Assembly: GCF_001039355.2 (NCBI RefSeq)
Contig: NW_019775378.1
Span: 356,204 to 420,203 of the forward strand
Reading direction: 5' to 3'
DNA from: Lingula anatina
Taxonomy: Eukaryota > Brachiopoda > Lingulata > Lingulida > Lingulidae
DNA length: 64,000 bases
Made by a program: the position numbers and the translations under genes. Within the stretch, counting starts at the first letter, position 1, and each line of letters starts with the position of its first letter. A model generated the notes under the pieces. It was not told where the DNA came from. It worked only from the letters and a program-made list of their open reading frames with translations, and searched no databases. Positions 49,349 to 62,481 of the stretch are shown one piece after another.

Positions 49349-52300
49349 CTGGAAATATAAGATAAGACGTAAGGACAATACTGAAATTGATTAATTTTCC
49401 ATATATCGGAACTTATCAGTTTACTCACCTTTTATAGGAAAGGACCCTCTGTCGAGCATTACAAACAATGTGGTGTTCACATTACATCACAGTTAATCTG
49501 CGTATAACCATACCATACAGACGTTAAAATTCATAATGCACCAACATCTTAGAACATTTCTATTCACGTACATGCTTTTAGAAGTAGTGTGAGCAACACC
49601 AAACAAGATAAACTGAAGACCAAACGTAAAACATTGTAAAGCAAGAACACTTCCCTTGACTCCTGTATATTAAATACAATATTTTGTCTAATTTAATATC
49701 CATTTTAGAGTACACCGTGCTACGTAAATTGTAATATGAGATTATTATCAAATTCAAGATATTTCATATTACTCGTTTAAACTGAAATTACAGATTTAAA
49801 ATCACAGATATCGTGGACGTTCTGTATTTTTTTGTCATACATCGACCATAACTGATGTAAATCGCAGCACAGCGAAGTGAAAGAATGCACTATTGTCTCA
49901 TTAGCATACTTAGTGTGAAATAATTCACGGCTGCACATAGAGTATGGTATAGCGCAACAGGGCTGACGGTGAAGCAGGAAAACTCGTGCGTTTTTCTTCA
50001 ATAACTCCGATGGTCATCATGTTACGGACATGGATGTCCGTAACAGTTCCCAAGACAGGGATTAATTGTAGTAGATGTTGCGATGAGGGAGGACCTGTTA
50101 ATCTTCTATTCAGGATATTACTGTCAGTATAAAGAGAGATAACATTGACAACATAGGTAAAATCTCTAGGGGTTAATTTCTGAATAGGCTAACGCTGCTA
50201 CGAACTCTCCAAGAGCATTGTAGTATCACGGTGCATTTCCGTACGTGAGCGTTTATAAGGAAACGTCGTTTCGTGTTATTTTCCGAACGTATCTATAGCT
50301 AATACAAGTGAGTATTGCTTCCTTATTTGTTTTCGGATCTGGTGTGGTTGTAGGAAAAGATGAAAGCAAATTTATTTATAGGAGTCATGAATGCATATCA
50401 CGAAGATCATTTTGATTATTTGAATCAAATACTGTTAGCTATTGGGAGAATGAACAGAGCCACAGCGGGTTACTGTGTAGTACTTTTAGGTATTAATATT
50501 TGAACTGCAAATTAACGGAAGGGTGAATGATCGGAGCCAGCCCTGACATTCATAAACTGCCAAGTAAACGTGAAACAAGACAAATGAAAACGCACCAACG
50601 CGCCTTTTGATTATCTTTTTGCTGACATAAAGTTGCTGAAAAAACCGAGTCTGTTTTTTTTTCTCAAAAAAGAAGCGCCAACCCTTTGTCGATACACTTG
50701 CCATCGGACATGATGAAGATAGTGCAGAAAATAATCAGAGACCGGATTCCATGTTAAACCCACGTACATATATCATAGCCCCGGCTACGTATATGTCAGT
50801 CCCAGCATCTGCTTAACTGGGACCCGTTTAGAATTGATAAAAAACATCGGTTGGCTTTTGACAAAAATATAAAAATATTCAATGCCAAAAAGACAAACAC
50901 TGTAACTTATATTAGATGAAACTAATACTAAAGCCTAGATTACATTTGAAATGCGATGCCCGTACGGTGCACGTATACTGACCGTAAAACCCTTTTCGTA
51001 CGGCGTCTGAGAGGAGGTAGACGGTGGCCGTGCGAAATCCCACGGATTTAAGGCCATGTAATGTAGACGTACTCGGCGTAGCCCGTAGCTTCTTACGATT
51101 TCAAAATAAAAAAAATCGTACGGACAATTTCATCGCACGGCGATGGCATCACACATTATGGACCTTGAGAATGCATTGAAAAAAATTAGAGAACTGATTA
51201 TCTGAGAATCTCACAGATTTCGATGAAAAGTGTGAGTTTCGGAATTTCCGTGAATGAAGGGAACATTCGATCGTTTAGGGGTCGAGTATTTCTTAAAAGA
51301 ATTGGGGATAAAGACAAGTTCCAAGTATAGTCATCTTGCATTCTTTTTGATTCCTTCCGAGTAAAAGGAAAATAAGCATCAAGCTCTGCTGCCCAACCGT
51401 CGACTACAAACGACACGGGATGTGCAAGGCTGCACCAAAGAAAGTGTCACTGCGTCTATTTACTACTCTCTGTCCGTTGTCAATGATTTACATTCCAGCT
51501 AACTCGATTATTTGTTTTTGTCCCTAGACGAAGTCTGAGCTCGATTCCTATTAAGCAAATTGTTTGTTAACCTCGCCAACTTATCAATCACGAAATTAAA
51601 AAAGAACAACAATTATTCTGTTTTTGCTGAAAAATCATCTTCTAAAAGGCTGAAGGAAGCTGTTCCAGGAACACTAAAATTCAAATGCGTTTGTATTAGA
51701 ACTGGAAATTACTTTTCTAGCACTTAACAGTTCGTGACTCAAGGTTTGCAATTGTTTTTCTCGAGTACCTGGTCAACAGTTATCGCCGATAATGAGTTAT
51801 TGCCCCAACAGAGCAAAAGGCAGTTCACACAAGGGTCGGGGAGATCAATCTATGATAAATTTCATGGGGCTTAGCTGCGGCTTCTGGGAGAAAGCCCATG
51901 GGATCAAACATTATCCTGCATGGGGGGATGAGTGGGGGGGGTAAGGGAAATATTTTATGACAGGACAACTACACTGTACACTTAGAAATATGACATCGGA
52001 TTTGACCCGAAGTCATTTCGATCAAGCTGGGTTTGGTGTAACTCCACCCAAAGACTCCATATCGTGCCAACTACTAAATTTCAATTTCGCCCACTTTGCC
52101 AAGGTTTGAATTGTCCATTGATTAAAGCTTAGATGTTTGACCAAGTATTCCCCTTAAAGATTATATTGAAATAAGTTGCACTCTGGCAGAAGCGAGGGGG
52201 AGGAAATATATGTCAAAAGAATGGCGCGTTGACTGTTACTAATAAATGCATAATCATAAATCGCTATGGAAGCACAGGACATTTGACACAACGAAGAGGA

Positions 52301-53218
52301 AACATAAAAAGAGGGATCGGAATACCAAACTCAATCATTATATTAAGCTCTTGAATTTAATCTAGCAACTCATTAAGTGCATTAGGGTGATTTGGCCAAA
52401 ACTAATCGTCATTCAGAAACACATATTCTTGTCACTGATGGTATGAACAGCACCCTTAAAAAACCTTTTAATGTCAGCAATACACAGGGCCTACATTTAC
52501 CACTGCAATTATACATGGCTCGACTACATTATGGTGATAAACGTGATTCGAACAACTCTTTGTCGAATTTGCGGTTCAAAGTCCTTCGAGAAAAACAACT
52601 GAAAAAAAGCTGAATCATCCATGGTGTTGCTATGAGGTATATGTATATGTACTGAGACGTGCATTTGTGAGTGTCAGCCTACACTTGTATGCGTGTGTGG
52701 CAGTGTTCGTGTCTGTCTGCTTGTGAATGTGTCCCGCTTGCATCTGGATCATGCGGTATGTGATTATTCTCTTTAACTTAGCTAAGTGATTTTTCACTTA
52801 ACTCAAGAGAGCATTATCATTACTTCTAATTAATTCTAACATAAATCCCCTGCCTACCGGGGAACATTTGCTGAGCTCGCCCATCCTATGGAGTTATTAT
52901 AGTGTTAAAAAGATGTTTCTAGCATTTAAAATATTTCTTTTACCTATAGGCACAAAATAAGCATTTCATTGTGGTTGCTCATTCCTATCAATGAGACATA
53001 TGCTTTCAATTTTTACACACCCTATCTCGACGCAAATTTAAAACACCTACAGCTCTCGTCTGCATTACGTAAACAAGAACACCTGATTTCTACGTTCATT
53101 GCCATCCGCGTGGGTCACACATTTACTTTCCATGAACTGATGGTATTTTAGTCAAACATTTTCAATGAACCAAACATTAAGACATTTTCAGTCCAAATCA
53201 GAAAATTAATTTTCTCGT
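49349..53218. other. Gene-free sequence, one possible MITE
   Basis: Mostly AT-rich and featureless. About 50935-51073 is unusually rich in CG dinucleotides and CGTACGG-like words. It starts CTAGATTACAT and ends near ATGTAATGTAG, a short imperfect inverted pair, so it may be a small transposon remnant. No gene is supported. Confidence 0.35.
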
Positions 53219-53360
53219 TCAGTGCATACTTAGGTGACTTGTTGCCATTTTCTGGTCGACCTCTTGGTTAACATTCTCAACATTTTCCTCGAGAAGGCGT
53301 AAAAGAATGTCAGAGAACTTGCCCACGAATCGATTTTTTCTCATCATGACGACACTGATT
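53219..53360 (-). CDS. Candidate short coding exon, gene unknown
   Basis: On the minus strand the acceptor CCTACCTTTCTCAG is followed by an open segment reading ISVVMMRKNRFVGKFSDILL, then RLLEENVENVNQEVDQKMAT and SHLSMH before TGA 53219-53221. The amphipathic heptad-like pattern of LL, V and E residues suggests a helix. A possible donor (A|GTATGC) would end the exon at 53230 instead. No family was recognised. It lies 3.9 kb upstream, in the transcription direction, of the candidate exon at 49192-49348, but the phases do not join directly. Confidence 0.25.
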
Positions 53361-56300
53361 CTGAGAAAGGTAGGAAGATCCTGTTACAATCCCGGTACGC
53401 CAGACACCTAAACCATGGCAATATACACATAGTGTTGGTATTTCATGGTATGTTTTGTGACAAGATAAACGTGACAAGTTTTTATTTCAACCCTTGAAAC
53501 AGGGATAAATAAGTAGAAACCACAGAGTTCTTATCGAATGAATTTTTTTCTCTGTATAGGAAAATAATAAAAAATAATAAAATGATAAGAAAATCGCCCT
53601 TTTCCCCAAAACTAAGGTATTGTTGACTAATGAAAGATGGGACTCCATGAACCATGCTTTGTATTGAACGCTCTGGTCCTGTACACGAAAACCCCAGTCT
53701 CCCACTGGCCATCTTGGTAAAGCAAGACACAATAATGGGCCAACACCCTGAGAAGATATTCACCACAGTAGAAAAGAACTTTCCAGAAGCAAATCACTCT
53801 TGGGTTAATAGACGATAAGTCGATTGACCAACAGTGCCCAATACCAGGACACTGCTCTATCAAATGAAACAATATCGCTTGGTCAAAACTCACCATGACT
53901 GAGGTACAGATATGTAAATGGTGCAAGATTAAAACATCTAATTAAAAGAAGTTAAAATGCCTTTAGGTAAAGTCTTTTAAGCCTATTGAAATACACTGGA
54001 AGTAATCACCCCAAAATACAGTTGTTTTGTTTATTTGCGAGTATAGAAAGGCTACTTTTCCTGCAGTGAAACGTATTTAAATGGGAAAACAGCGTAAAGC
54101 TGTTCTGTTGTAATTGTATACCGGTACTTCAAAGATTTCCCTTGTGTCCTCAACAAATTCTGTGCCTCACCGGACATGCTCTTAACTCATAGTTACCTCA
54201 TGAATAATATGTTTTTGAAAACATGCATATTCTTGCCATCAAAATACATGCAATAAACAGGGGGAGTTATTCCTTATTTCAGAAGACTGTAAAATATGCC
54301 TTTGGAATGCAAGCACATGCATTTTATAAAGAAAACACAAAGACAATTAAAGAATCCACGGCCGATCCTTTGAAAAAGACCGCTGGTCGGGGGGAATCCC
54401 TTTTCCCCACGAGTTCACTGATAAAGGTAGTGATCCAGGAAATTACGAACGTCTAAAGAAATGATTGATGTCAACAGAATAAATTCTTCTGGTCGCTAAA
54501 GGTCTCGCTAACTCACAGTTAGTATAGGCTTTTTGCTCAATAAGAAAACCTCGTAATTGTTCTCTCTAAGCCAGCAGATGCTTGACGCTATTCTAAGGAG
54601 CCCAAAACTAATCGTTTTTCGGATATGACCTTGCTTCTGCATCAGGAAAAATTGCGATCTATAATTGTCTACTTAAATGAAGTTGTCCCTACGGCTAACA
54701 TACGTTTCTATGCACGCAACCGACTGGAGGGCCGAAGGATTCTTCAATGGGGCGCTGGCGCCGGGTGGTCTGCATTATATGCATTATAGAAAAAAGTATA
54801 AGCACGGACATGCACGTAAATGTTGTTCTGTCTCAGAGTCGGTTCCTGCAGTCGGAATATAAATGTGTGCGTTTACCAACGACACGATGTACTCTGTTTT
54901 CTTTTAATCATTTCAGTTTCACCGTAATTTTAAAGTACAAGGGAGATCCCTAAAAAACAAAATCACGCCACATACTCGTAAGTGTGCAATGAAAGTATTT
55001 TTTTTTCTTTTTGGCTTTCAAGTTACCATTCGAATCCAGGTACTGGGGTACGATTATTAATAAGCGCTGATCACCTTATGCAGCTTTAAATAGAGTCTCA
55101 GTAGGGAAGTTGCATGTGGTAGCGCGCTACAACTAATTTCGGATCATATTTATAGAACAATACAATCAATATCGCTGGTAAAATTCTGCAAAGGGTGTAC
55201 TTGAAGATGAAAGCGGCACAATGAATTATGAAGATGCTGAAACAGTTTCTGTGTACCATCTTTTTATCTGCGAACACCTGAAACTGCCATTAGCCCTCGA
55301 TATTGTAATTAAGCACCCGGCCATCAGACAGATGCACCGGTACCTAGACAAAAAAAGAAACAGAGAACAAATGGTCTTCTCATGCAGAACGGCTCTGCCC
55401 TGGATCAGATCACCAACGTGTATACCACACAAGTAACAGCTGATTCCGTTATTTATCAACATTTACGGTTTGTAATTCCCTTTGATATCATCACTATGTA
55501 TGTACATTAACATGAAAGGGAAGTCTGGTTGGTTTCATCCTTTTTCAAGTATTTTTTCTGAGGCCAGAGAAGCCATTGGAAAGTCCTGCAGAAGCAAATG
55601 TGTCTGTTTGATTAATGAAGGCCCATGCATGGTTTAAAATGTTGATGAACAAAGCTGTTAAACGAAACAAATCAACAACAGAATCTATATTGAAACAGAA
55701 GAAATACATGTAGAATAGTCCACTATTCGCTTGGTTAATCAGGCTTACTGACCGATACGCGGAACGGAATGTCGATTGATATCTTATTTAACACTCATTT
55801 CATGAAAAAGTAGTGTACGATAAGTCAAATGCCAATTGTCTTTATATTGACACCTCAGGTCGTCTCGGGTTGTCTTCGATATCCAGAATGTTATCAAAGT
55901 CAAAAATCGACACCAAAAACGTAAAAATTGCAACGTAAAAGGTCAGTTGGAACAAGAACTGCAAATGCCTTCTACTCGTGCATCCCTGTTAAACAAGACC
56001 TTTACTTCTACTGCCATATGCTTGTATGACAGTCTGGTTTAAATGTTCCGGTACCGAGATATTGAACAAATGCTATGCATAACCAATATGAACAAGTGCA
56101 TCATGTGCAAATCGTTGTCAAAGCGAACTAAAAATTAGCAAAAATCACTGAAAGATATTTCGTAATATAGGCGATGCGACTGTCAACGAAAGCCTTACGT
56201 ACTGGCATTATACAGGCCGAGGTAGTATGTACGCTGTCCCCCTAGGCCTTAATACCACGGTGGACATTCGGTACATAAAAATGAACAGGGTACATGTATA

Positions 56301-58109
56301 TTGAGAGAGTCCCTCGGCTTTGCCTCGGGTCCTATTTCCTCTCACTGGACCCCTAATATGTTGTTGATGTTAATGCCGTCCCTGTTTTTTGTTGATGACG
56401 ATGATGAAACACACGTCTAAATATGTCAGTTTTCTCATAACCTGCTTATGTGCATACTCTCGTTGCATGCAATACATGTCTGGTATAGACATAGATGGCG
56501 TAAGTATGAGAGACGCTGGTTGGTGTGATGTTATTATTTACGTTATACTTCGCGGAGGTATGCGCATCCTATCTCTTAATTGGCAATTAGAGATGTAAAT
56601 ACCACGGTCGGTTCTATAAATATCTATATGTACACCAGGGCGATTTTTTTTATCGCCAATGATTTTGTAAACTCGCCTGTAACTTCAAGAACTGTATGTT
56701 GTAACTGTATAATCAACCTCAACCGGCACGGAGTAATTTGAAAAGCTGGGCATTTTCTTTAAATAAAATGATTTTTACCTTTATTGATTACGAAGCACAA
56801 TAATGTTGATTCCAAGTTGCCACGAATGGAATGCCCTTTTACAAAACCCGTTAAACAGCCATAAATCATTTTGAAGTCATCCCAGGCCGTTTACCTTATA
56901 AGCAATTGCTTGGGTTTTAGTATTGGGATGCTAGCCTGAAAATGCCATTATGGTTAGTTTATGAAAGCAAACGAGATTTTCATTTTTCCCTCTAAATTAA
57001 CCAGCCGCATTGGCGTGCAGCTCACCTTATCCTGACTGGGACGCCTGCAGTCTACAGAGACCCCAGTTACGGTGGCCTTGGTTATTTTTGTCGTAAACAA
57101 CCCCTTCTCTTCTTAACTTTGTTTTGACTATTAAATAAGTTAAGTACCTTACAGGGCTCTCATAAATAACTGTCCTAAAGGGAGTTGATTCACCAACGGT
57201 CTTCCACCTTACTAAAATCATCGTAAATAACTTTTGTCATTTTTTGTAAGAAATGAACACTGTTAGTTGTTCATAGTTTTTGAGAGTGATACATGTTCAA
57301 TCATTGAGTCATATATGTAATTTAAAAGAGCACTGGTAATTCTACATTAATAAATACCCTTGGCATTGTGCTATGACGCAATTAGATGAATGTCCCACGA
57401 AAGAAGCATTGAAGAACGGAAGCAAGGATTAAGAAGGAATCAATAAACTAATAGAATCTTATGATTAAAATCTTTCCATATTGCGCTTGGATACAGGTGT
57501 TAATTTGATAAACGCATATTTCCGTTCAAATTGCTCTTATCTCGCTTTTTAATCCACAATAACATTCGTCATTGATTTAAAAAAGATCGCCATAACGGTT
57601 TGTCTATACCAATCCAGAACAAAGATATTAAGATATTGTTTCACTACATGTAATACAATATTATCTGAAGCTTAATTTGTGCACACGTGCTAGTAATCAT
57701 TATCAAAATTTATTGCCTGTTGTGCAAAATCAAAAACAAAAAAGTCATAAATTTGTTTCAAAAAATCTTTTTTTCAATCACTTTCGGTGAAACTGTCGGG
57801 ATTAGTAAGTCCAGGTTGTGTTGGGCTTCATCTGGCCATCTAAAATGCCCCTTTATATATATATATATTTTTAAATTTACTCCAATTATTCGATTTATTT
57901 TTACTGGTGCTAGCTTTTATTCATTCTTTTTCTTCTTTTTCATCTTCCATTTATTTGCTAATTTATTTCATTTATCTATTTATTTATCTTTCAATTTATT
58001 CATTTGACAGGTGAATGATAATAGTGTTACCCGCAGGATCAGCAACGGCAATATACAAGCACTTCCCGTGGGTCTTACTGGTACGTGCATAATTACTTAT
58101 ATGTCTTTA
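53361..58109. other. Gene-free sequence
   Basis: AT-rich. Reading frames of 60-106 codons on both strands lack domain resemblance, and neighbouring splice sites do not form a consistent gene. TACATGTA palindromes occur near 55705, 56291 and 57646. Confidence 0.45.
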
Positions 58110-58366
58110 GGACCAATTCCCATAGACTGCATCGGTCTGCATAGATCGATCCAACTCCACGGGACTCCCGCTGAATGCAATCAGTTTGACCGATTAACTC
58201 GCCTCATCCTAGGGTAGAGTAGAATACACAAAAGCTGATGATTATACTAGTAGATTGGAAAAAAAGAGGAGGCGTGTCATTCATTTAAGCTGACTGCATT
58301 CAGCGAAAATCCCCGCAGATTTGGATCGATCTACGAAGACCGATGGTGTCTATGGGAATGGGGTCT
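58110..58366. mobile_element. Palindromic MITE, 75-bp arms, copy B
   Basis: The left arm (58110-58184) begins GGACCAATTCCCATAGAC and contains CATCGGTCT, TAGATCGATCCAA and GCTGAATGCAATCAG. The right arm (58290-58366) is the reverse complement with scattered mismatches (AGACCCCATTCCCATAGAC in that orientation). The 257-bp element has a spacer of about 105 bp. Its ends resemble those of the element in the transporter gene's last intron. The plus frame at 58011-58217 arises partly from this arm and is not a gene. Confidence 0.8.
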
Positions 58367-60202
58367 TACATGCTTTTGAAACCATAACCAATACTCTAAT
58401 TAATACCAAATGCGAAAAGCGGTCAAAGTCAGGCCGAAAGACGTGGTTGTCTAGAGATATCTCTTATAAAGATGTTAAGTTTTCCTGGAAATTTAAGCAT
58501 GCCTAACTTGAATGTGTTCGAAAAAAAGGAACAATTAACGTAACTTCAGAGCAATGCCGAGATTTAGCAGAGTGGCTAGTGGAACAATTTCTCCAAAACA
58601 CAAGGTCTAAGTTGCGTGTGCTCTTCCTGGCAAATTAAAGCATAACAGTGCTCGATTGGCCGATTTTAATCAAACCCAACTCAATTAAAGGAGATAGCAG
58701 AATAAGTAGACGCTTGATACGCATAATAATAGATAACCAACTAATGGTCTATTTCCCAATTAATTGAATTGAGTTTAAAAACGTCATTATCGCATAACAG
58801 CGCTGAGATATAGATTTTCACGGTGACAGCTACAGAATACACCCTATATGCTTGAATACATAGGATACTCATAGAAAATCTGAGGTCTAATTGACGGATC
58901 GCCATATACCAGCCTGGGCCTAACTTGATCATTTAGTGTTGCCTGAGATTCGGTTGTGTTCATAATATAACGTTAGCACTGTAATATACACAACTGCCAC
59001 GGCGAATTACTTTGCAGCGCAGTGATTTTAATGATATCTTGTCCTTATTAATGGATTTCTGCTTGTGCGATTTCTCTTCTGATTCCCGCAGCGACCGGGA
59101 ATTACCAAACAATACTTGGCCCATCAAAGGCATTTATGCGGATGGATTAATTTTTCCGAGCCGTTTCCCTGTTTTCGTATCTAATGACCTTTATATTGTT
59201 GGATTTATTCGTGTCTCTTCAACTTCAATAACAGCACATTGCTAACAAACCCACTCTTTGACATTTGCATTGAGAGTTGCACCCTTAGTGTCCAACTTAC
59301 TTTTGTGAACCAGCGAATACTGATAAAGGAGAAGTGTCACCGATAACATTCTGTCATTCAGGGTAGCAGGCCAAATGCAGGAAATTCCACAAAATGGTGA
59401 TATGACATAAAACGTAAACATGTTAATCTTTTAATGATCACCTTTTACGACACCCAAGCTCTCCTCGACTTGATAACGACCCTACAGTATTTCACATTGA
59501 AACATCCTCTAACGCACTGGTAGCCTCTGTAATGATCCCTTCAAACATGCAACAGTAATATTGGATAGCCAAACTTGACGTCATTATCCCTCTGTTATGA
59601 TAAGACAATCTTCATGTACACTGAAATGGCACCCACTCCTGAAACGGCTGTTTTCCTTTAACTAAGGTGTCCTATCGTTGGGCTGGCGACCGCACTGGCG
59701 ATCTACGCAATATCACAGAAATCTACTTTACTTTTGTGTTATCGCATGTTAAATGTGTCTATAAAAAAAGGTCAGATTACCAGAAGTGTGACACTTCGCC
59801 GTGTCATAACGGTAAGCAATGTCAATGATGACACTGGCATGGCCTGATCTTTGACTACATGCTCTGCGAGATCTGCCACGGATAACTATAGAACTAATCA
59901 GATATGTTGGGCGTTTTGGGTTTGCGATGTGGTTCGACCAAGAGGCAAGAGGATCATAAAGATAACCACGTCACTGATGGATTTTACTACTGGGACATGC
60001 GTCATAAAAGTCAATTAATTGGACAATCAGTCGGTTACGACGTTTTTGTTTGGATTTAGCGATACCGCTGTTTGTCCACAGTGCCAAATGTGAACATAAA
60101 CGTATCAGAGTCATGTTTGCACACCATTACACTTGTACGCCAGGGGCTTGTTATGTCACTGTCCCGTGGTAATATGCAAATATGACTTCACAGTGTGGCT
60201 GA

Positions 60203-60237
<35 letters not shown>

Positions 60238-62442
60238 ATAAGGCAATAGAGGTCCGTGTGGAATTCTTCTAAGGACCAGGCTTTCCACAATGACAATGCT
60301 TGTTTTATAAGAACAAACCATCCGTTCGCTCAAACCAAAAAAGAGCACAGCCAGCAATGTCAAAGGTCGTTAGTTAGCATACTTTTTAAAAGATATGTTT
60401 TCAAAAATCAAACCATTTTATAGACCTCGAAAATTTGACCCTGTTAGGAAATTTAAATATCCCTACGCTGATGAAAAAAAGGGAAGAAATGGAAAAATTG
60501 TAGTCTAGATCCGACAGCGTACTTGGTGCCATACTTAAAAATGATCGTAGTGTCTTTTCATTGTGCCTAATTCGTGTTTTCACTCACACTAATCACTGAA
60601 TAAAACCAATCAATATTTGCAGTCCATAAGTCATTAACCTGCTGATAGACTAATTCACTTTGAGATTTTCGCCGAGATATAAGATGGTCGACACGTAATT
60701 ATGATACGTCCATTTAGATTACTTCATTTAGCCATCATGAGTAGATAATATCTTAAAGGATGAAATTGACACGCGAATCGCCTGGAAGCCTTTTATATAA
60801 AATACTCGCTTCTTGCTGGGTGAACCCCTTGTCGCGGACATGTTCACCGGACCAATTAAGGATACTGCTTATTTTGTATGAGAAAATAAATATCAATAGG
60901 TCATTTCATAAACTATGTCAGAAAGGAAATGGAAATATGCTGGACTTTGATAGGAAATCGTATACACGCGATTGTGCGAACCATATTACATATATACTAT
61001 ACATATGTGTATGCGTGTGTGTGTGTGTTTGTGCGAGTGTTATATCTTGATTTCCATTTGTGGAAATTTAAATGTATTTGTTAAACCACTTATATATCTT
61101 AAAATTTTTAACTTTACTATCTCCATTTACTGGCGTTGTTACCGATGTTTTACTGAACACAAATGACAATGTAATACCAAAACATTGTGTGTGGTACTTA
61201 AGCATTTCACAATAGACTGCTAAATCCAACGGTCTCTCTATTATTTCTCCATCAAAGGTAAACAAACACTGATCAGGGAAGTAATAAAAGACACACCTGT
61301 CACGCACTTCATCTAATAAGACACGCCATTCAACATTTAGCAGACCGGTGTCTCTCCTTTCTGACAACACCACGAAGAAATGACAGCACGTTACACAATA
61401 ATACCTTATTGCTTCTGCCATTAATCAATATTTAGTCATTTTCAATTTGCTGGAAAGTAATGATGATGATGACGCAGGTGAAAACAATGAAATAGACAAC
61501 AAACTTTTTTAGCCCCGCGAGTCGAAAATGTAGTCGCATTTAAAACATTATATATCTTATTATTGGTACTATGTAAAAAGTGGTTTATGTTTATAAGCGA
61601 TAACGGTATTTTACTTGAGGAATATTCTAAAAATTAAATACTTTCATAAATTTAGCGTCTACTACTTAGTATTTATTTTGTATTTGGTAGGTTTTGATTT
61701 TCAATCGCTGACTCGGTTCGTTATTTGATAAAACACGTAGGACGCTTTTAGTGGCTGAAGAAAGTTTGTATGTGTGCGTGTGTGTTTTGTTTCTGAAATC
61801 TTAGAAAAAACAAAAAATGAATAAGAACACAACAACAGAGTATGTTTGCCTGTGATAACAGTCGACAGCAGTCAAATGTTCAGATTCAAAATTATTTCTA
61901 GATCTCTTCCATCGAGTCCACAAAATCAATACTGGAGATGCACTTTTATTTTTCATTTTTAAAATTAATGAGAACGCGATCTTAGACATTAATGCAGACA
62001 CAAGATCTTGTTAAGTTCGCATGACAGACAATCGCCAAACAACAAACCGAAAAGAACACTCCATCTTAAGGATACGTCACACACAAATGTTGTCGAGTCT
62101 TCCCAATCAAACAAACAGTCACTTCTGTCGAATCACGCTCGCAGCATCAAGGGTCGAAGCCACATAAAAGGCATACCATTTCCTCATCAGTTTGATTCAT
62201 GTCGTGCACCAAGGAGGTTTCGCTCGAAATGTGATGAATAATTACGCTCACAGTTTTGATCAGGAATAACTTTCACACCTGTTGTGGCTTTTTTGAGGCC
62301 ATATATATTTTTTCTCTTGCCTTCACACTGTAAGGACACGCGAGGGCAGCGTTTAAAGAGCGCCTGACCTGGATGTATAGCTGTATCCTATACAAGGGCA
62401 AACTTTAGTGCATTCATCTAGATGTCATGGATTCTTTTTTGG

Positions 62443-62481
<39 letters not shown>

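Noticed and set aside
51198-51416. YFPF motif in a minus frame, reminiscent of pentameric ligand-gated channels
   Set aside because: Neighbouring residues do not match the channel Cys-loop, both cysteines are absent, a stop lies just upstream, and the order relative to other candidate exons would be wrong.
55021-55045. tRNA T-arm-like ATTCGAATCC
   Set aside because: No matching acceptor stem, D-arm or anticodon arm in the flanks.
61068-61421. 117-codon minus-strand frame
   Set aside because: Some coding-like stretches (FPDQCLFTFDGEIIERP) but an AT-rich low-complexity end, no domain and no partner exon; left as unsupported.
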